A stretch of 64,000 nt of DNA from Gymnorhina tibicen (taxonomy: Eukaryota; Chordata; Aves; Passeriformes; Artamidae). A program made the translations under genes and the position numbers. A model generated the notes under the pieces. The model did not search any database. It saw only the letters and a list, made by a program, of their open reading frames with translations, and was not told the origin of the DNA. Where the stretch lies: assembly GCA_013399875.1 (NCBI GenBank), contig VXAZ01009368.1, forward strand, positions 752,061-816,060, given 5' to 3'. Shown here one piece after another: positions 1-14,400 of the stretch. Every line of letters begins with the position of its first letter. Positions within the stretch are counted from its first letter, which is position 1.

Positions 1-2439
1 CCAGTTCAGCATGAACATTTCCTTTCATTTGGTGGAAGGCTGATAAATGGAACAAATCATTCAAATTGCTTGTCACTTCTGCCATATAGAATGAGTAAAA
101 CCAAGATTCACCCATAAATAATCTCCCCCTACCTTTTCAAATACATAAAACTCAAATATATTATTCCATGAGTTTTTAATGCTTAATTTTTAAAATTATT
201 TTTATTTATTTTCAAAGTCAATGAAAATCTTTTGGAAACCTCTGTTATACAGGGAGCCTGACAGCAGCAAAGAATTCACATTTGAGGAGTGATTTCCACC
301 TGCTCCATCCCCCTGGGAAGTAATCCTAACTCAAAATACGAACAGCCATCTAGCCACCTCCATTCACGAAAGAGAGGAATACCAATGTTACAGACTATCA
401 CATGAATACAAAACGAAGTCCCACCAATATGAGCCTTTAGACTATAACTTCTGTAAAAGTCTGATTAAAAAACAGGAATCTTAGAAATTAGGTATAGGCA
501 CACAATTAACATCAAGCTATTTCAGATCTTTGAAGACATCATTCTAGCTAAAAGACAATACATTTGATAAAGAAAGGGAAAAACACATCTAATAAAAAAA
601 TTAGTTTTATCAAAATAAGCTTGATACCCCAGAATGCAGCTTCTGCTACGCAGAGCTAAAAGTAACATAGAAAACTGTAAAAGTCATTGTGGGGGTGAGT
701 TTCAGGATGAACTTTGTAAACTGCCCATTTATAACTCAAACTGCTTCTTTTTTTTGAGTGAAGATGTAGGATATTGCAGTGCTGCAGACTACATTAATAT
801 GTAATGTAAATATTGAAGCTGGAAAATAGCACTTTACCCCAAAAGAAGCTTACAGGGAGGTTTGGATTTTAAGATTAGTTCAAACTCTCCACTTTACTCT
901 TTATAGATTTATAGTAAGAAGCTATAGTTAAACTGCTTTATTACACAGAAGATAAAATTACATATAGAACATAAAACCATGCAAAAACTGTTTCACAAAG
1001 TACTTAAAAGTGTCAACTATAAATTAAAGCATAAATCAGTCAAAACTGCAACATCAGGAAGAAACAATTGCAGATGTAAGTGTTCACTCTTTAGTCAAAA
1101 AACAATTACTGCCATATGCTTGAAGTTTAGGAAATTATTTTTGTGTGGTTGTTTTCTTGTTTTGTTTTTAAAGAAGTGCAACACAAATAAAACTAGTTAA
1201 ACTGTTGTTTTTTAATAGAAAATTAGGCTTTTAAATAAATTGTGGTTCTGAGAGAGAATAAAAAGAAAAGCCCCTGTATCCTGAACCAGAGGGTGGTTAA
1301 CAAAGATGGAGCTTATATAAGACCACTAGAAAACTTTGTCACTCCAGGTCAGTTACAGATGATCACTGCATTTAATCAGCATTAGCAGGACACAGTAACT
1401 ATACAGTAATTTCTTCTTTTAGCAAATATATAGCTCTACTAGAATTCCGTAGGCTATCAGAAATATTTTTGTCTTCTCTTTCAAATGATCTCTACAAATT
1501 TAGGCTTTTATCTGAAATATATGATAGAACTCCAGTGCCACAGTGAAATACTATGTGCCACTAATACAGAGTTTACCAATATCACAGCTATTAGCTTTGT
1601 GAAATTTAGTGCTGTCTGACAAATACCAGACAGTTCTTCAGGATCTGAAGAGAAATGGTAATATAAAGGAGGAAAACTCATTTGAGTTATACACAGGGGC
1701 ATCTAGCAGTAATTTCTAAACTTTACAAAACAGCTATAATTTATAGGGTTCCTATAAAGGAGATATTTGTTTCTTAAAGATTAAGAGTACTCCCCTATCA
1801 CCATGTGAAGAGAAATAGAGCTAACAAGCAGCACTTTTCTTTCTCTCACTCAAGAAAATTCTAGGGTTTTTGGGGTCTATCTTGACTGACCAAAACCACA
1901 GTATTATTTTGAAGTAAAAAAACCCAAAAAAGTTATTTCAGGAGTTCAGATCGCTGTAATACACTTTTCCAAAAATAGTTATTTTAAACACATATTAGTA
2001 GGTTCAGATTTTAGTTCTTTTCAATTTAATAACTGAAACACAATCAGATGACATTTAAATGTATGTTGCAAGACAATGATTAGTGAATAATTTAAAATAA
2101 TGTCAAATCATACTTATCAAGTTCAGTCTTATAAATATATATCCTAAATATTTTTAGTATTTTTAATATTTAAACCTTTTATTAAAACAGCTCTTAAAAA
2201 TCATCCCTGTAGAGAACTATATCTATAGAAGTCTCATGTTCACAGTAGATTATTCCTGGTTTACAGTCCAAGCATAATATGTTTGTCACGTATGGACTCT
2301 CTTCCATTAATCTGATGGAGGTAGAGTTCCATCAATTTAACCACTTCAAATTGGCCACAATGTACAATCTAAAATTTTACCACAACCACCAACTTATCAT
2401 GTAACCAATGTGAATTGACACCAATGTGACAAAACATAC
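1..2439 (-). other. ATP9B intron 7 (part)
   Basis: AT-rich intronic sequence with no coding segment, repeat or RNA gene that I can recognise. No exon-8-like reading frame is present. Confidence 0.85.
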
Positions 2440-2491
2440 CCGTTTTTTCTGAGGTTCTAAGAAACACCATGTCAGACGGGATTCGTTGATT
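2440..2491 (-). CDS. ATP9B: ATP9B exon 7 (actuator domain, last exon in window)
   Basis: This 52-base exon has 17 codons, [17 protein letters not shown], plus the first base of a glycine codon. The acceptor is CTCCTCCCAG and the donor ACGG|GTATGT. The next exon should begin with the SCF-type segment and carry the conserved TDQLDGE motif. It is not found between 1 and 2439, so the gene continues off the left edge. Confidence 0.95.
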
Positions 2492-5400
2492 CTGGGAGGA
2501 GAAGAAAAAAAAAGGTATGTTTTTTTGTAAGTAGGAAAAAAAGTTAATTCCAATCAAAAGTCCAGTAAGATCTATCACCAAAGGTCACACTTGGATTGAA
2601 ACTCAATTAAAACAGGATTTTTCAAAGTACTTTACATTCAGCATTTGCAATTCAGAAATCAATATTTTCGAAAAATTATACCATAAGCAAACAACAGCTA
2701 ATCCTTTCAGATGTTCTTTATAAGTGAATCATAAATACTTGAAGAACAGATTCGCATTTTCTTGACTGAAAACAGTACTTCAAGTATATAAATATCTAAT
2801 TAAAATATCTTAAAACATAGTTTCACTGAGCAAAACTCTGACATTCAGTTAGCACACATAATAGAAAAAAACCCAACAGGTAAATTTAAAATATCTGTCT
2901 TGGCACTCAAGTTGCAAACATGTATACCAAGCATTCTTCTCTCTTCCAACACACACAAACACACAGAGGGGAAACATCAAATTAGGGAACAGCGTTTTCC
3001 TATTCCACACTATCCTATTCCTCACTATCTAAGACATAGAACCATATGCACAATCAGATGCACCTGTTCTGCCATTTCCCTTTCCAGCACACAACTGTCT
3101 GTATCAAGTTTTCAATTATTTGTTGATCACAGAAAGGCCAATCTAAGCTTTCACAGGTTAAACAAAATGAACAATACCATCCTCCCACACACATGCTATC
3201 TGCTACATGACTACCCAAATCCTCAGCTCTCTCTTCACTTGTTCCTAAGGCATCTATCAGCACCACATGGCCAACACAGGGTTTAAGAATGAAATACTGG
3301 AGCAAGCAAAAATAACCAACATATCAAAAGCTGAGAGATGCAGGACTGGAAAGGAAAAAAGCAAAGTTTTCCATTAATCCAAAGAAACCTTCCCAAGATC
3401 AGCATGCGACCACAACAGGGCCATTTGGAATAGTATGATCTGAAGAGATCTGCCAGAGTCAACTGCCAGACTATGTGTTATATGGGCTTAGCTTCCAAAA
3501 TAAGATGATAAACTGTCTAAATCTGTGGGAGACCAGTACTTCTTACCACTCCTTGTAACATACTCTCAGCGACACCAGTTCATAAATGGGACTGGAAGCA
3601 ACTGCAACTGTGTTCTCTATGGAAAGTTCAGTAAAGAGGGGCCATAAAGGGCTACAGAGAGGGCTACTATTATAAGCAAAGGTGAAGCTTGGAAAATGAG
3701 GAACTTGGGAAACATCAGAAAATGGATGCATGTTTTAGTTTACCTAAAAAATTCTACATAGGTAGCAAAAAACCCTCTGCATAACTTAAAATGATACATT
3801 TTCATCCATTAATTTCCTGATTTGCAGCACTTCCCATTTTAACTCTTTGTGCTTTTACAAATAAAATTCACTTGCTTGTATGCCAACAGCATTCACCTTG
3901 AAGAGGCTGCTCATCTGTAACTAGCACATCATTTTTTGAATCTTGCCTTATACGATCTAATAATTAAGGATGTAGTGAAATTTATTATTCACCATGAGCC
4001 CAGATTCAACTAGGAATATCTCATTCAAATTTGAAAAAATTGCAGAAAGAAGACTAACCTTAAACTATACTATTATGCACCTATTAGAAGGAAAAAACAG
4101 AAAAAGGTAAAGGCAACTTCAAAATTAAATAATTCTGTCCTTAAGTGACAATAACAATTAAACAGATATCCAGTCTTAATATAGATTAGCTATACATTTT
4201 TGCAGCTTCCCTGCCAGCTCTGACATAAATCCATTACACAAGTTTCAGGTTACTGACTTCATGCCTACAAACTTCCAGTCACTTGTAAACAAGCTAAAAC
4301 ACTTCACCAACATCCAAAAAACTTGCAAGAATAACAGTCAAATGATCTAATACTGAATTGAAGTTCTAATAATACAAAGGAGGTATCTACAAGTCACTAC
4401 CAACTTCCACAGAGGACACGTTTCACACTGAGTAAATGAAACATTCACCTGGCACAGAATATCCAAGATTAAGATACTTTATGCCTGACAAAACTGGGCA
4501 GAATCATAGAACATCTGAAGTTGGAAGGGACCCATAAGGATCACAGAGTCCAACTCCCTGCTGCTTTAAGGACTACCTAAGACTAAACCATTTGACTAAG
4601 AGCAACATCCTTGAACTCAAACAGGTTTGGTGCCATGACCACTTCTCTGGGAATCCTGTTCCAGGGACTGACCAGCCTCTCAGTGACGAGCCTTTTCCCA
4701 GGACTTCCCCCGACACAGCTTCATTCATAAAATCATAGAATGATTTGGGTTGGAAGACACCTTAAATATTTTGTTCCAAACCTCTGCCATGGGCAGGAAC
4801 ACTTTTCACTAGACCAGGTTGCTCAAAGCTCCATCCAGCTTGACCTTGAACACTTCTAGGGACAGGGAATCCACAGCTTCTCTGGGCAACCTGTTCCAGT
4901 GTCTCACCACCCTCACAGTGAAGAATTTCTGGCTACTACCTAATCTATATTTACCTTTTTTCAATTTAAAGCTGTTACCCCTTGTACTGTCACTGCACGC
5001 CCTTGTGATTCCATTTCCTCGTGTCCTGTTGCTGATCACCAGAGGGAGATCAGCAACTCCTCCCGCTCTGTCCCCCAACAAGAAAGTTATAGACTGTGAT
5101 CAAATTAGTCATGTGAATATTTTCTCATTTTAATACAAAAAATGCATATTGATTTTGCCTTCTTTTGTGTTCTTCCTTGCTAATTCTTCTTTCCTGTAAA
5201 ATAATATAACCTTTTCTGTATAAATGTATCTGAAAGTATCCTACCACATAGGGAAGGCTAGAGACTGACTTGTTTTTAAAGTATTTAAAATTGACATCTT
5301 GTTTTATGATCAGGTTTTTCATATTTTGGAAGTGGGCAGAAAGATACTGCAGGAGTACTAGGTACCAAAACCATTGTCACTATTACTGCTGACTCTGGAG

Positions 5401-8400
5401 AGCAAAGATAGCCCTGCAGATACCTAGTCACTACAAAAGAGCGACTACACAGGAACAGATGGCAAGTATGCCACAAAAATCTTTAACATCTCATTATGAA
5501 GAAAATTAAATTCTGTTGTACATTGTCACAGTCAAACAGCAGCAGTATGTCAATCATGTTAGCCCTCTCATGTCATATTTATCAAAGTAGAACAAGTTAA
5601 AATGACAACACATACAACTTCAAGCATTCAAAAACCCATGAAAAAAATAGATCATCTCAATTACCATGAAGATGATAACAGAAATGTTTATTGACATATA
5701 CTGAAATTTGAATACGTAAGTAATGAAAATTACTTAAATACATCGTTTTTCTTAAATCTGGGCAGAATGAGAGCTCCAGAAAAGGAGCTCCATTTATCTC
5801 ACTGTGCACAGACTTACAGATTCAGTCCTAGAGATCTAACTACAGCCAGACAATGGTCAATACAAGGCAAGTGCTTCCCCAGCACCAAGGTTCCCATCAG
5901 TAACTCCATGCCCTCCAGGAATACCAGCCAGACTAGTAAACAAGAAAACCCATAAAGACTTCCCTGCAACACAGGCTACAATATTCACTTAAAAAATACT
6001 GCTTCTCATACCTTTCAAATTAATTTTATATTTTTCCCATGTTATTATCATGAAGTTGTTACTTACATGAACTTTTCCTGTTACCTAGTGAGCCTTCCAA
6101 TTCCCCCCAACTGCGCATAGCTACAGACCCTTGGAATTTTGCATTTACCGTCCTTCCTTCATGCAGTGAACCATGTCCTTTTCTCATTAAATACTCTAAA
6201 ATACTCCTGCTTGCTTCTGAGTTATAAATAGAAGAGGCACTTCCCAGGCGTCTTCTTGGATGTACATGCTATGCAGTACTATATGTTAACATTAACTGCA
6301 ATCCTTGCAAATACTGGATTAATTTCACTTTATGCCCAAGATTAAGAAAAAAATTGTGTACCTTTACAGCTCCAAGAAAAGCTCTCAAGGTTTTAAGAAA
6401 AAGCATTACTGTTCTCATGCTTTAAATCACTGTTACGTGTTGTTATTGTTAAATGTTGGCCCATAAATGTGTAGTTATTATTATTAACTAAATGTGTTAC
6501 TAAGTTTTATGCCCTCGTCACATTTCCAAAATGTATTCCAAACAGTCAGTAAGGTACAGTATCTAAATAACAATATATGAGCTCACTAACTCATCCCTTC
6601 AAATTGTCTTATTTAGGAACACTATGCACATCTGTGCTTCCACTGGAAACTAGAAGTGTATCTTAACACAAGCCAAGGAGAACATCTAAAAGTAGCACGA
6701 CTGTTCAATGCAGGGGACCATTTTTCAGCTAACAGATATGAATGTCTTTCAGCTTTTAAAATTAGGCAATATTTCATCTGTTCAGGCTTCATCCTGCCTA
6801 CTAATAGTGCAATATGAAATTTTCAGTTGAAACAATAGATGTATTACTTGAAACTAAACTATTTTAAGCACATTACAGTCACTTAAGAAATAATTTGAAA
6901 TTATTAGGACTATTAAAAAAAGAGACAATCACAGGATATTCAAAGTTTAAATCTAGAAAAGCCTTTCACTTAAGTTGTTAGTATTTGTGATGCAGTCACT
7001 AGTTAACATATGGATCTTCAGCTCAAGTGAGTCATTAATTTCACTGCAGAAATGCTGTTGATGCATCTACCAGTCAAATACAATGTTAACTTGTTCCTCT
7101 GCCATTAGAGTGAGCAATTGAACATTTCACTCCTGACTGGTTCTTTGGCTTAAGAGCCATAGTCTGAAATTGAAAACTGCTTGCTCCAACAAAATACACT
7201 CCTCAACAGAACCAGAAAACATTTAATTTCATTAGTCTGAAGGCACCCCCAGCTAGGTCAAAAAGAAAAAAGGCAGCTCTGCTGGGGCAGTAGGGAGCTT
7301 GAAGCTGAAATACAACTTTCAAACCATTATATGCATCTTACTGAGATACCTGATTAAAATATCCATCAAAAAGCACACTACTCATTATTTCCCTAAATCC
7401 TTAGACATTACTTTTTTTTTCATTAGAAACTTCACAACATGAGGTACTCACAACATAAGAAGCTCTAAGCTATGGCAAATACTGCTAAAACAGATGCTAA
7501 TGACCAACTTCATACATGACAGACTGATCCCCAAAGTAATGCCAGTTTTCCAAATTCTGGTATAATCCAACTGACAGATGTATCTCAGTGAATTTCAGGG
7601 AAGGCAGATTACCTAAGTAGCCACTAGAGTCTTCCCTACACTCTATAATAATTAATTCCAGGTTTAGAGTTCAAGAAGGTCCAAAAAAGTTTGCTAATAA
7701 AAATCAAAGCAAATATCTCAGTCTCCAAGAAGTTCTGGAATAGGCAGAAGCAAGCACCTGCAAGCCAATTCCACTCACATACTAAGGTAACAAAGTATAA
7801 GGCAAAACAAATGTAAAGGCCAGACATACCAGTGCCTCTTGTGCATCCTAGTACTTGCTGCTCAGACAGGCCCAAAAAGTTGTAAGGTACACATAGCAGA
7901 CAAAAAAGAACAGGAAAAAAAGCAAGAAATAGTGCAAACTACTTGAAAATATATATATTTCAAGCTGAGAGCAGCAAACCAAATGAGACTTGGGTGTATT
8001 GTTTTTTTCTTTTAACTACAGAAGAAATAGAAAGGAAGGAAAAAGAAGTTTTCCAAAACAAGCAGAAGCAGATACAAGCTTCAATTTGAGGTGTCTCCTT
8101 CCAGCATCTCAATGGATTAGTTCTCTAATACGAAGTGTGATGGGAATTAGTTGCAGGCATCCAAAAAGTGAGTCACCTTTCCAGAATTAATTTAAGTAAA
8201 AATAGTTACCTCTGACAACAAATTTAAGTTGACTTCTAAGATCACAGTAATTTCTTAATAGCTCAGAAAGGCAACTGAAATAAGCAACAATCTTTATTAT
8301 AATGTTAATATAGAGCAAAGAAGAATTCACAGCTCTCACTCACCATCTGCAAACAAACTGGAAAGCTTTTCGTCCATTTAAAAAACATATAAACTTTCTT

Positions 8401-11400
8401 ATTATTTAATTATATATAGTTAGATACATATTGTATTTAAATAATACAAATATATAAATATATATAAACACATGCATAAATAAAGCTTATCCTTAAAAGT
8501 TTCAGACAGAAAAACACTGATTCAACCATAAGAAGGAATGTATGAGTAAGAAAACATCTTAAAACATTCAGCACAGCACATGTCAGGGAATTTAATTCTG
8601 TAATTGCATTCCCCTCCCAAGACTGATTTAAGCATATACGTATTCATAAAGTATAAATATATAAATTCAATTAAAATATAATTAATTCTATAATAGACTT
8701 CCTTGAAGATTCTCAAACAAGACTTGAACTAAAATACTAGCTACTTAGGACTTCACAGATAAGTACCTTGATACACTTTTCTTCAGAAGATAATTAGCAT
8801 GTTAATAATCTTTAGTCTCTAAAATATATTTTAAAAGTATCAACCTTTTCCACTATGATGAGGTCTCCAACTTGTATGTCTGAACTCTTAACTTGCACTT
8901 TACCTTAAAAAAAAAAAAAGAAATGTAATCAACTTAAGCAGACATTAATAAAGAATAAAACAAGAATATAAATCCCAGAATGCAAGTGTTATTTATAGAT
9001 GTTACTGTTTAGTGAAAATGTTACAATTTGTACAAAACAGATCTCTGCTGAACACATTGATGAATACATTTCATCTGTTTGAATAAATAACTCAGTGGTT
9101 AAAAAAATTCCAGTTTTGTAACCAGTTAGCTACTGTAGAAATATTAGTGGAAAAAATACATATGGGAGATGCTCAAGTCTGATCTATGGTATCTGTTACA
9201 GAGTTGTAAAATTGGAAAAAGGAATCTTTCCCATCTACTAGACAGCACTTCTGTGTCTGACAAGAATTGTTAGGTTTATAGTCACGGAGCATTCTCGCAC
9301 ACGTGTTGTTATTCACAGCCCAGTTACCAACAGGTGACTGCTCGACCACTAAAGTTCCTGATATAATTGGCACCATCTGATACTGCTGGCAATTATACCA
9401 GGAAAAAGGTAAATCTCTCTGAAGTCAAAGAAATGCCTAAAGATTTAATTCTAGAAAAATAAAATATCAAAAGCTGAGATAGAAGTTTTTCATTCTCTAA
9501 AGCTGCCCATTCAGTAACTGCTGTGAACAACTTACTCAAAAATATACACAGAACATTTTCCAATTTAATTTCCATATGTTCTGCAGGGTATTAATATTTG
9601 TAAGACTGTTAAGTTTTAACATTCTTATTTGACGGACTGAAAACTGAGACAGAGAGGTTAAGCTACTGCCCAAAATATGTTATTGTTGATCTCATTATAA
9701 TTCAGGAGTTCTAGTCCCAGGTCCTGCTACAACTCCAAAATAAAGTTAAAAGTTAAAAACAACCAAAACTCAAAAAACCCTGAGGATCTAAACACACACA
9801 CATACTTAAATAGCCTGCTGAGCTGAAACAAACCCCCTGTAAGTATGATCTTTCCTCAACAGAAATACTATCACGATTCCAAGCAGCAGGTATCTGGTCA
9901 GCAGGTATAAGATGGCAAGTATGTCAAAACATGGTAAGCTGGTAGAGCTCTAAATGACAGGTGGAATGAATTAGAACAGAAGACACACAAAAGCACAGAA
10001 TGAGCAGCAAACTGTTTGAAGTTTAATCAAAAATACTACCAGCAGATTTGTCAATGCTCAGTCACATCTCAGTTATACTAAGTATAGCAAAAATCCTAGG
10101 GTAGGATGCAAATCCATGAGACCTTCTCATTACAACTCTCAATAAAGAGAGATCAAAATTCCTTATAGTTATATTCACATTTAGTAAAAGTCAGTAAGAT
10201 TCACATTATAGTAATTATTTTGAGTACCTGTTCTTTAAAATTTCATGCAAAAGCAGCAGTTGCTGTATGTCTAATTCAGTCAAAAATAGATGTATTCCTG
10301 TGATACGCAGCTAATATTCAATACATTTTCCATTAAAACAGCACTTCTAAAATGTGCAATGACAGGAAAATCACAATTTTTGTTTGGCCTGCCTGCAAAC
10401 TTACTTCTGAGAGGCAGACTTTGCTACTGATAATGACATTTTATACTAGTTCCATTTTTCAGTTGCCAGAAGCACTTTCTGTCCTCTGCTCTCAAATATA
10501 AGACAAATTCTATCTTCAACAGATAAATTTGTGAGGGTAGAGGAACTAGCAGAAGACTGCAGAAGGTATAAAAAGCTGTAGCAAGAACATCAGCAGTTAT
10601 CTACAAGAATTTCGAGATACCTATGGAAATTAAATTAGTGTCAATGTATCAAAAGCTTTTATTTTTTTAATTTCAAGTAACTAATACTAAAGCTGAACTA
10701 CCAAAAGAACAGTCTGACATAAAATCAACATATTTCGCCTGCTTACCTGTACAAGCCTGTGAATCCTCCTTAAAAATTCTGAAGTTTTGACTAGAAGTGA
10801 AGAGTATATACCAGAAGAAACATTGTAATGTTACATTGCTTTCTAAGTCTGTTGGCTTTACCAAAAGGATAGCATTTCCTATATTCTTTTCTTCTGCTAA
10901 CAATTTTCATCAATTTATCAGTCAATCACTTGATTATAGCAATAACAGCCACAAAAATTCTAGTATGAGCTATGTCAAGTCTCAGATCTACACCACCTAT
11001 ACAGTCATGTATGAGCAAAACTACTCAGAGGTACTAACCAAATGCAACTACGGGCAATTTTATCAGCTTAAACAACCAGATTTTCCACAGTCAGGCCCTA
11101 ACTGCGCCTACAGTAAAGACCAAAAGACACTAAGTCTGAGAGTCCAAGAGAAGGTAGAATGTTCATGTGCAACACTATGTAGGGCAGACATAAAGCAAAG
11201 ACTTCTGGTGCCAAATACACCAAGTGGAACCCACACTGCACCTTTGTTTGTACCTAATCTAGCAACTCCAGGAATTTCACATAATGAATTGAAAAATTTC
11301 CTCATCAGACTGTTTTCTAGGTGGCTTAGTATAACAGAACAGAATGCTCTCTTTATTGGACACTAACATGTCTTGTTAGATCATTCTGTACATCTTCACA

Positions 11401-14400
11401 GATAAGGAAAAGGCCTTACATACATACAGGACAATTCTACAATGAATTTGAATGGCAGGATATATTACACTAAAAACTAAGTGGAAAAATGTGGCAGTAA
11501 CTAAAAACTGTTGACTGAAAAGTCAACACATAACACTTTCTTTTAGGCTAGCAAAAATGAGACTCATTAGATACCATTTCAGAGAACATTAAAATAATGC
11601 AACACTACATCTTAGTGAAGATGTATTTAGAAAAAAAAAGACACTGAATGTTATTCACTGCATAAATTATTTTTGGAAACTATTTTTTCTTTAAAAACAT
11701 CTCCGTAGCAAAACACACTTCACCATCTGTGTAATTACCAATAAAAAGTCCAAAGCTGTCAGAAGTGGCTGTGCATTCAGACTTTATAGTCCACCAAGGC
11801 GCAAGGCTTTCGCCTACAGCAACATATAAAATTACGCAGAACTGGAACACTGAAATGTGTCTGTAGTAAGTCATTCTACTCCCCAGATAAAGCCAGCTTA
11901 AACGAACTGCAATGATTTGAAAAACTAATAAATATCTCATACGTGTTAACAAGTACTTCACACAAAAAATTAAGAAATGAAGTAAACAAAATGTGGGTAT
12001 AAACTATGCTTCTTTTTATTAAAAACTGTCTCCACCACCTGACTGCCACTCATGAAAGAACAGACACTTCTGAAAACAGCATTTTCAAATTCTTTTTAAG
12101 TTGCTATTACATCTTACCCATGGTACCCTGAATACTGTCTCAAGTACTGCTTGTTCAGTTAGTAATAGTGCTTGTCTCTAACCCATAAATACAAAACTCT
12201 TGACTGATGGCAATATAGACCATATGAAAGTTTCCCCTGATATCTATTAGCCCAAACTGTCAGCATAATTACAGTACACATAACATAATGGGGAGTTGGG
12301 GAAAACGTAAAGCTACAGTGAGTCCAAGGTGAGGATGCTGATCTTTCAGAGCAAGTGCTGTCCATAGGTTGTTCTTTCAAACTCCATCTTACATAGTGAA
12401 GTGAGGTTAGTCTTTAACGACCAATTGTAAAACTCTACAGAAAAGCTTCTTAGCTTCTCTCCTATGTGTCCTGTCTCCTCTTGGGTAAAATTCTTTCTTA
12501 TCCAATCTCTTCAATGCTGCAAAAATGTACAATAACAGTCCCCTTGGTTTTTCCTCTCTTCTGGCCTCTTATTTTAAATTCTTTCTTACATTAAAATTTC
12601 AAGTTCTGTTTCTGTTGTTAGTACTGCTTCCCTAACAAGATAAAACTCATACAATTTTTTAAAAACTTGTCTGTTCCAAATGGTCTGAATACCAGGAATA
12701 AAGTCATCAGTAGGTCTGAAATGTTGCAAGCAATAAAGACCTCATGTTGTACCTCTAGATTCAGATATACTGTGGTTTCTTAATGCACTGGCTTTTCAAA
12801 GCAGGACAACCTGTTCTTGAAGAGCTGAAATTCTAACAACAAAAAAAATAAATTGAAATCACTGTAGGTCTCCAAAAGAAACATACTAGCTTTCATACTT
12901 TTTCCTCTTTTATAGCAATTACTGGTTATTGATATTTTCTTAATTTCACACAGTTTTAAATGTATGTTTTCAACTTTGTTACATTCCTTAATAGCCTTTA
13001 AGGATACAGCCAAGACCTAAGTCTTTCACATTTGAAGCCTGGATGGAATTATTTCATTAAACTTATCTCTCCTGACATTCAATTTTTCTTTTGCAAAGTG
13101 AGAGTTCTGCAACAGGTTAAACATTATAAGATAAAGTGACAGATGCAGGCCTCTTCTGCCACTTGTACTTTTGACTATTATAGTGAGTTATTTTCTTCTT
13201 GATCTTTTTTTTCTTGGAAACTTCAGTAACACTGCACAGATAAACCTAACTAGGAAAGGTTCAGAACTGCCAACTTCAAGAATGGAAAGGGAGAAAAAAA
13301 AAGAGTTAAAACTGCTTTACAATTTTATTATCCAATTGGCTAATGAAATATATAATAGTCTGTTTATAAACTGGAGGTGATTCTGCTGCAGAATAGCAGT
13401 CTTTTACAGGCAGTTAACTGGTCATACTAAGACTGAGACAAGAAACTGAGTCAAATGTATAATGGTCCCTTAGGCAAGAAAAACAGAAGTCCTCTCAAAC
13501 TTGCATGCCCAGGTCTAATTTTTTTCCATTGCAGTTTTCTACTCTGCAAAAGGATATGCAGGTGAACTGCTCTGAAACAGAAAAATGCAATTAAATTGAC
13601 AGAATCTTCAACAGTCAGATAATTTCAATCCCTCCTTCCAACTTAAACTTGAATGCTGACTGAAAACTGTCTGTTAAGGACCTGTAGCCCTTCATAGGCA
13701 GCAAAGCAGACTTTGCAGCAAACATCTCAGTAAGATTAAGACAGCAGGATGCCTTATACACTGAACAACTTAATATATTTGATACCATAATCAAGGAAAC
13801 AAGGGAAAAGAATCACATGACAGACATGAGACAGGTAGCCGTAATTGACTTGCTCACTAAGAAAATTCAATGCATTTACTGATTTGCATGTTTCATCACT
13901 TGCCATGAAGGGTTGAAAAAACAGAAACAATTCAAACTTCATGTTTAGCAGGTTCACCAACTCACAAAGTGCAAAGTTACACACTGCAAATTCAACAAGC
14001 GGTGACCGAGCTTTTCCATGTTACATGACAAATAGGGAACTGCGTATCACTGGATAGCTCATGAATCAGAAGTAGCCTATGGATGTTAATCTGGCCAATA
14101 GCTGTCCAACTACAAATAAGTAACACTTAAAAGAGATGTTCCATTCTCCCTTGATTTCCTGCTCTGAACAGCTCATTATTATAAAAAAAACCTGATTACA
14201 ATAAATACATATTCCAAGGTTTTGAATTACTATAAAGAAATTCTAAGTCTTCAAGAGTTCCTAGTGTGAATACCCTTGTCTTCAGAAGCTGGTGGTTCTT
14301 CCACTAGCAAAATGCAAGTCATAGGACAGCATTCACATGTTTTACATGTTTAGGATTTCCCAAGACTAAGGAAGACTCCAACAGAGAGTTAAGCCTGTTA

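Larger units (their letters stand above)
2492..8844 (-). other. ATP9B intron 6
   Basis: AT-rich intron. The only identifiable content is a pair of CR1 fragments at about 4500-5092 and an AT-rich tract near 8395-8475. Nothing else is recognised. Confidence 0.85.

Noticed and set aside
1..2439. Search for ATP9B exon 8 (DGET-containing)
   Set aside because: No minus-strand frame with the expected motif is present, so the exon must lie outside the window.
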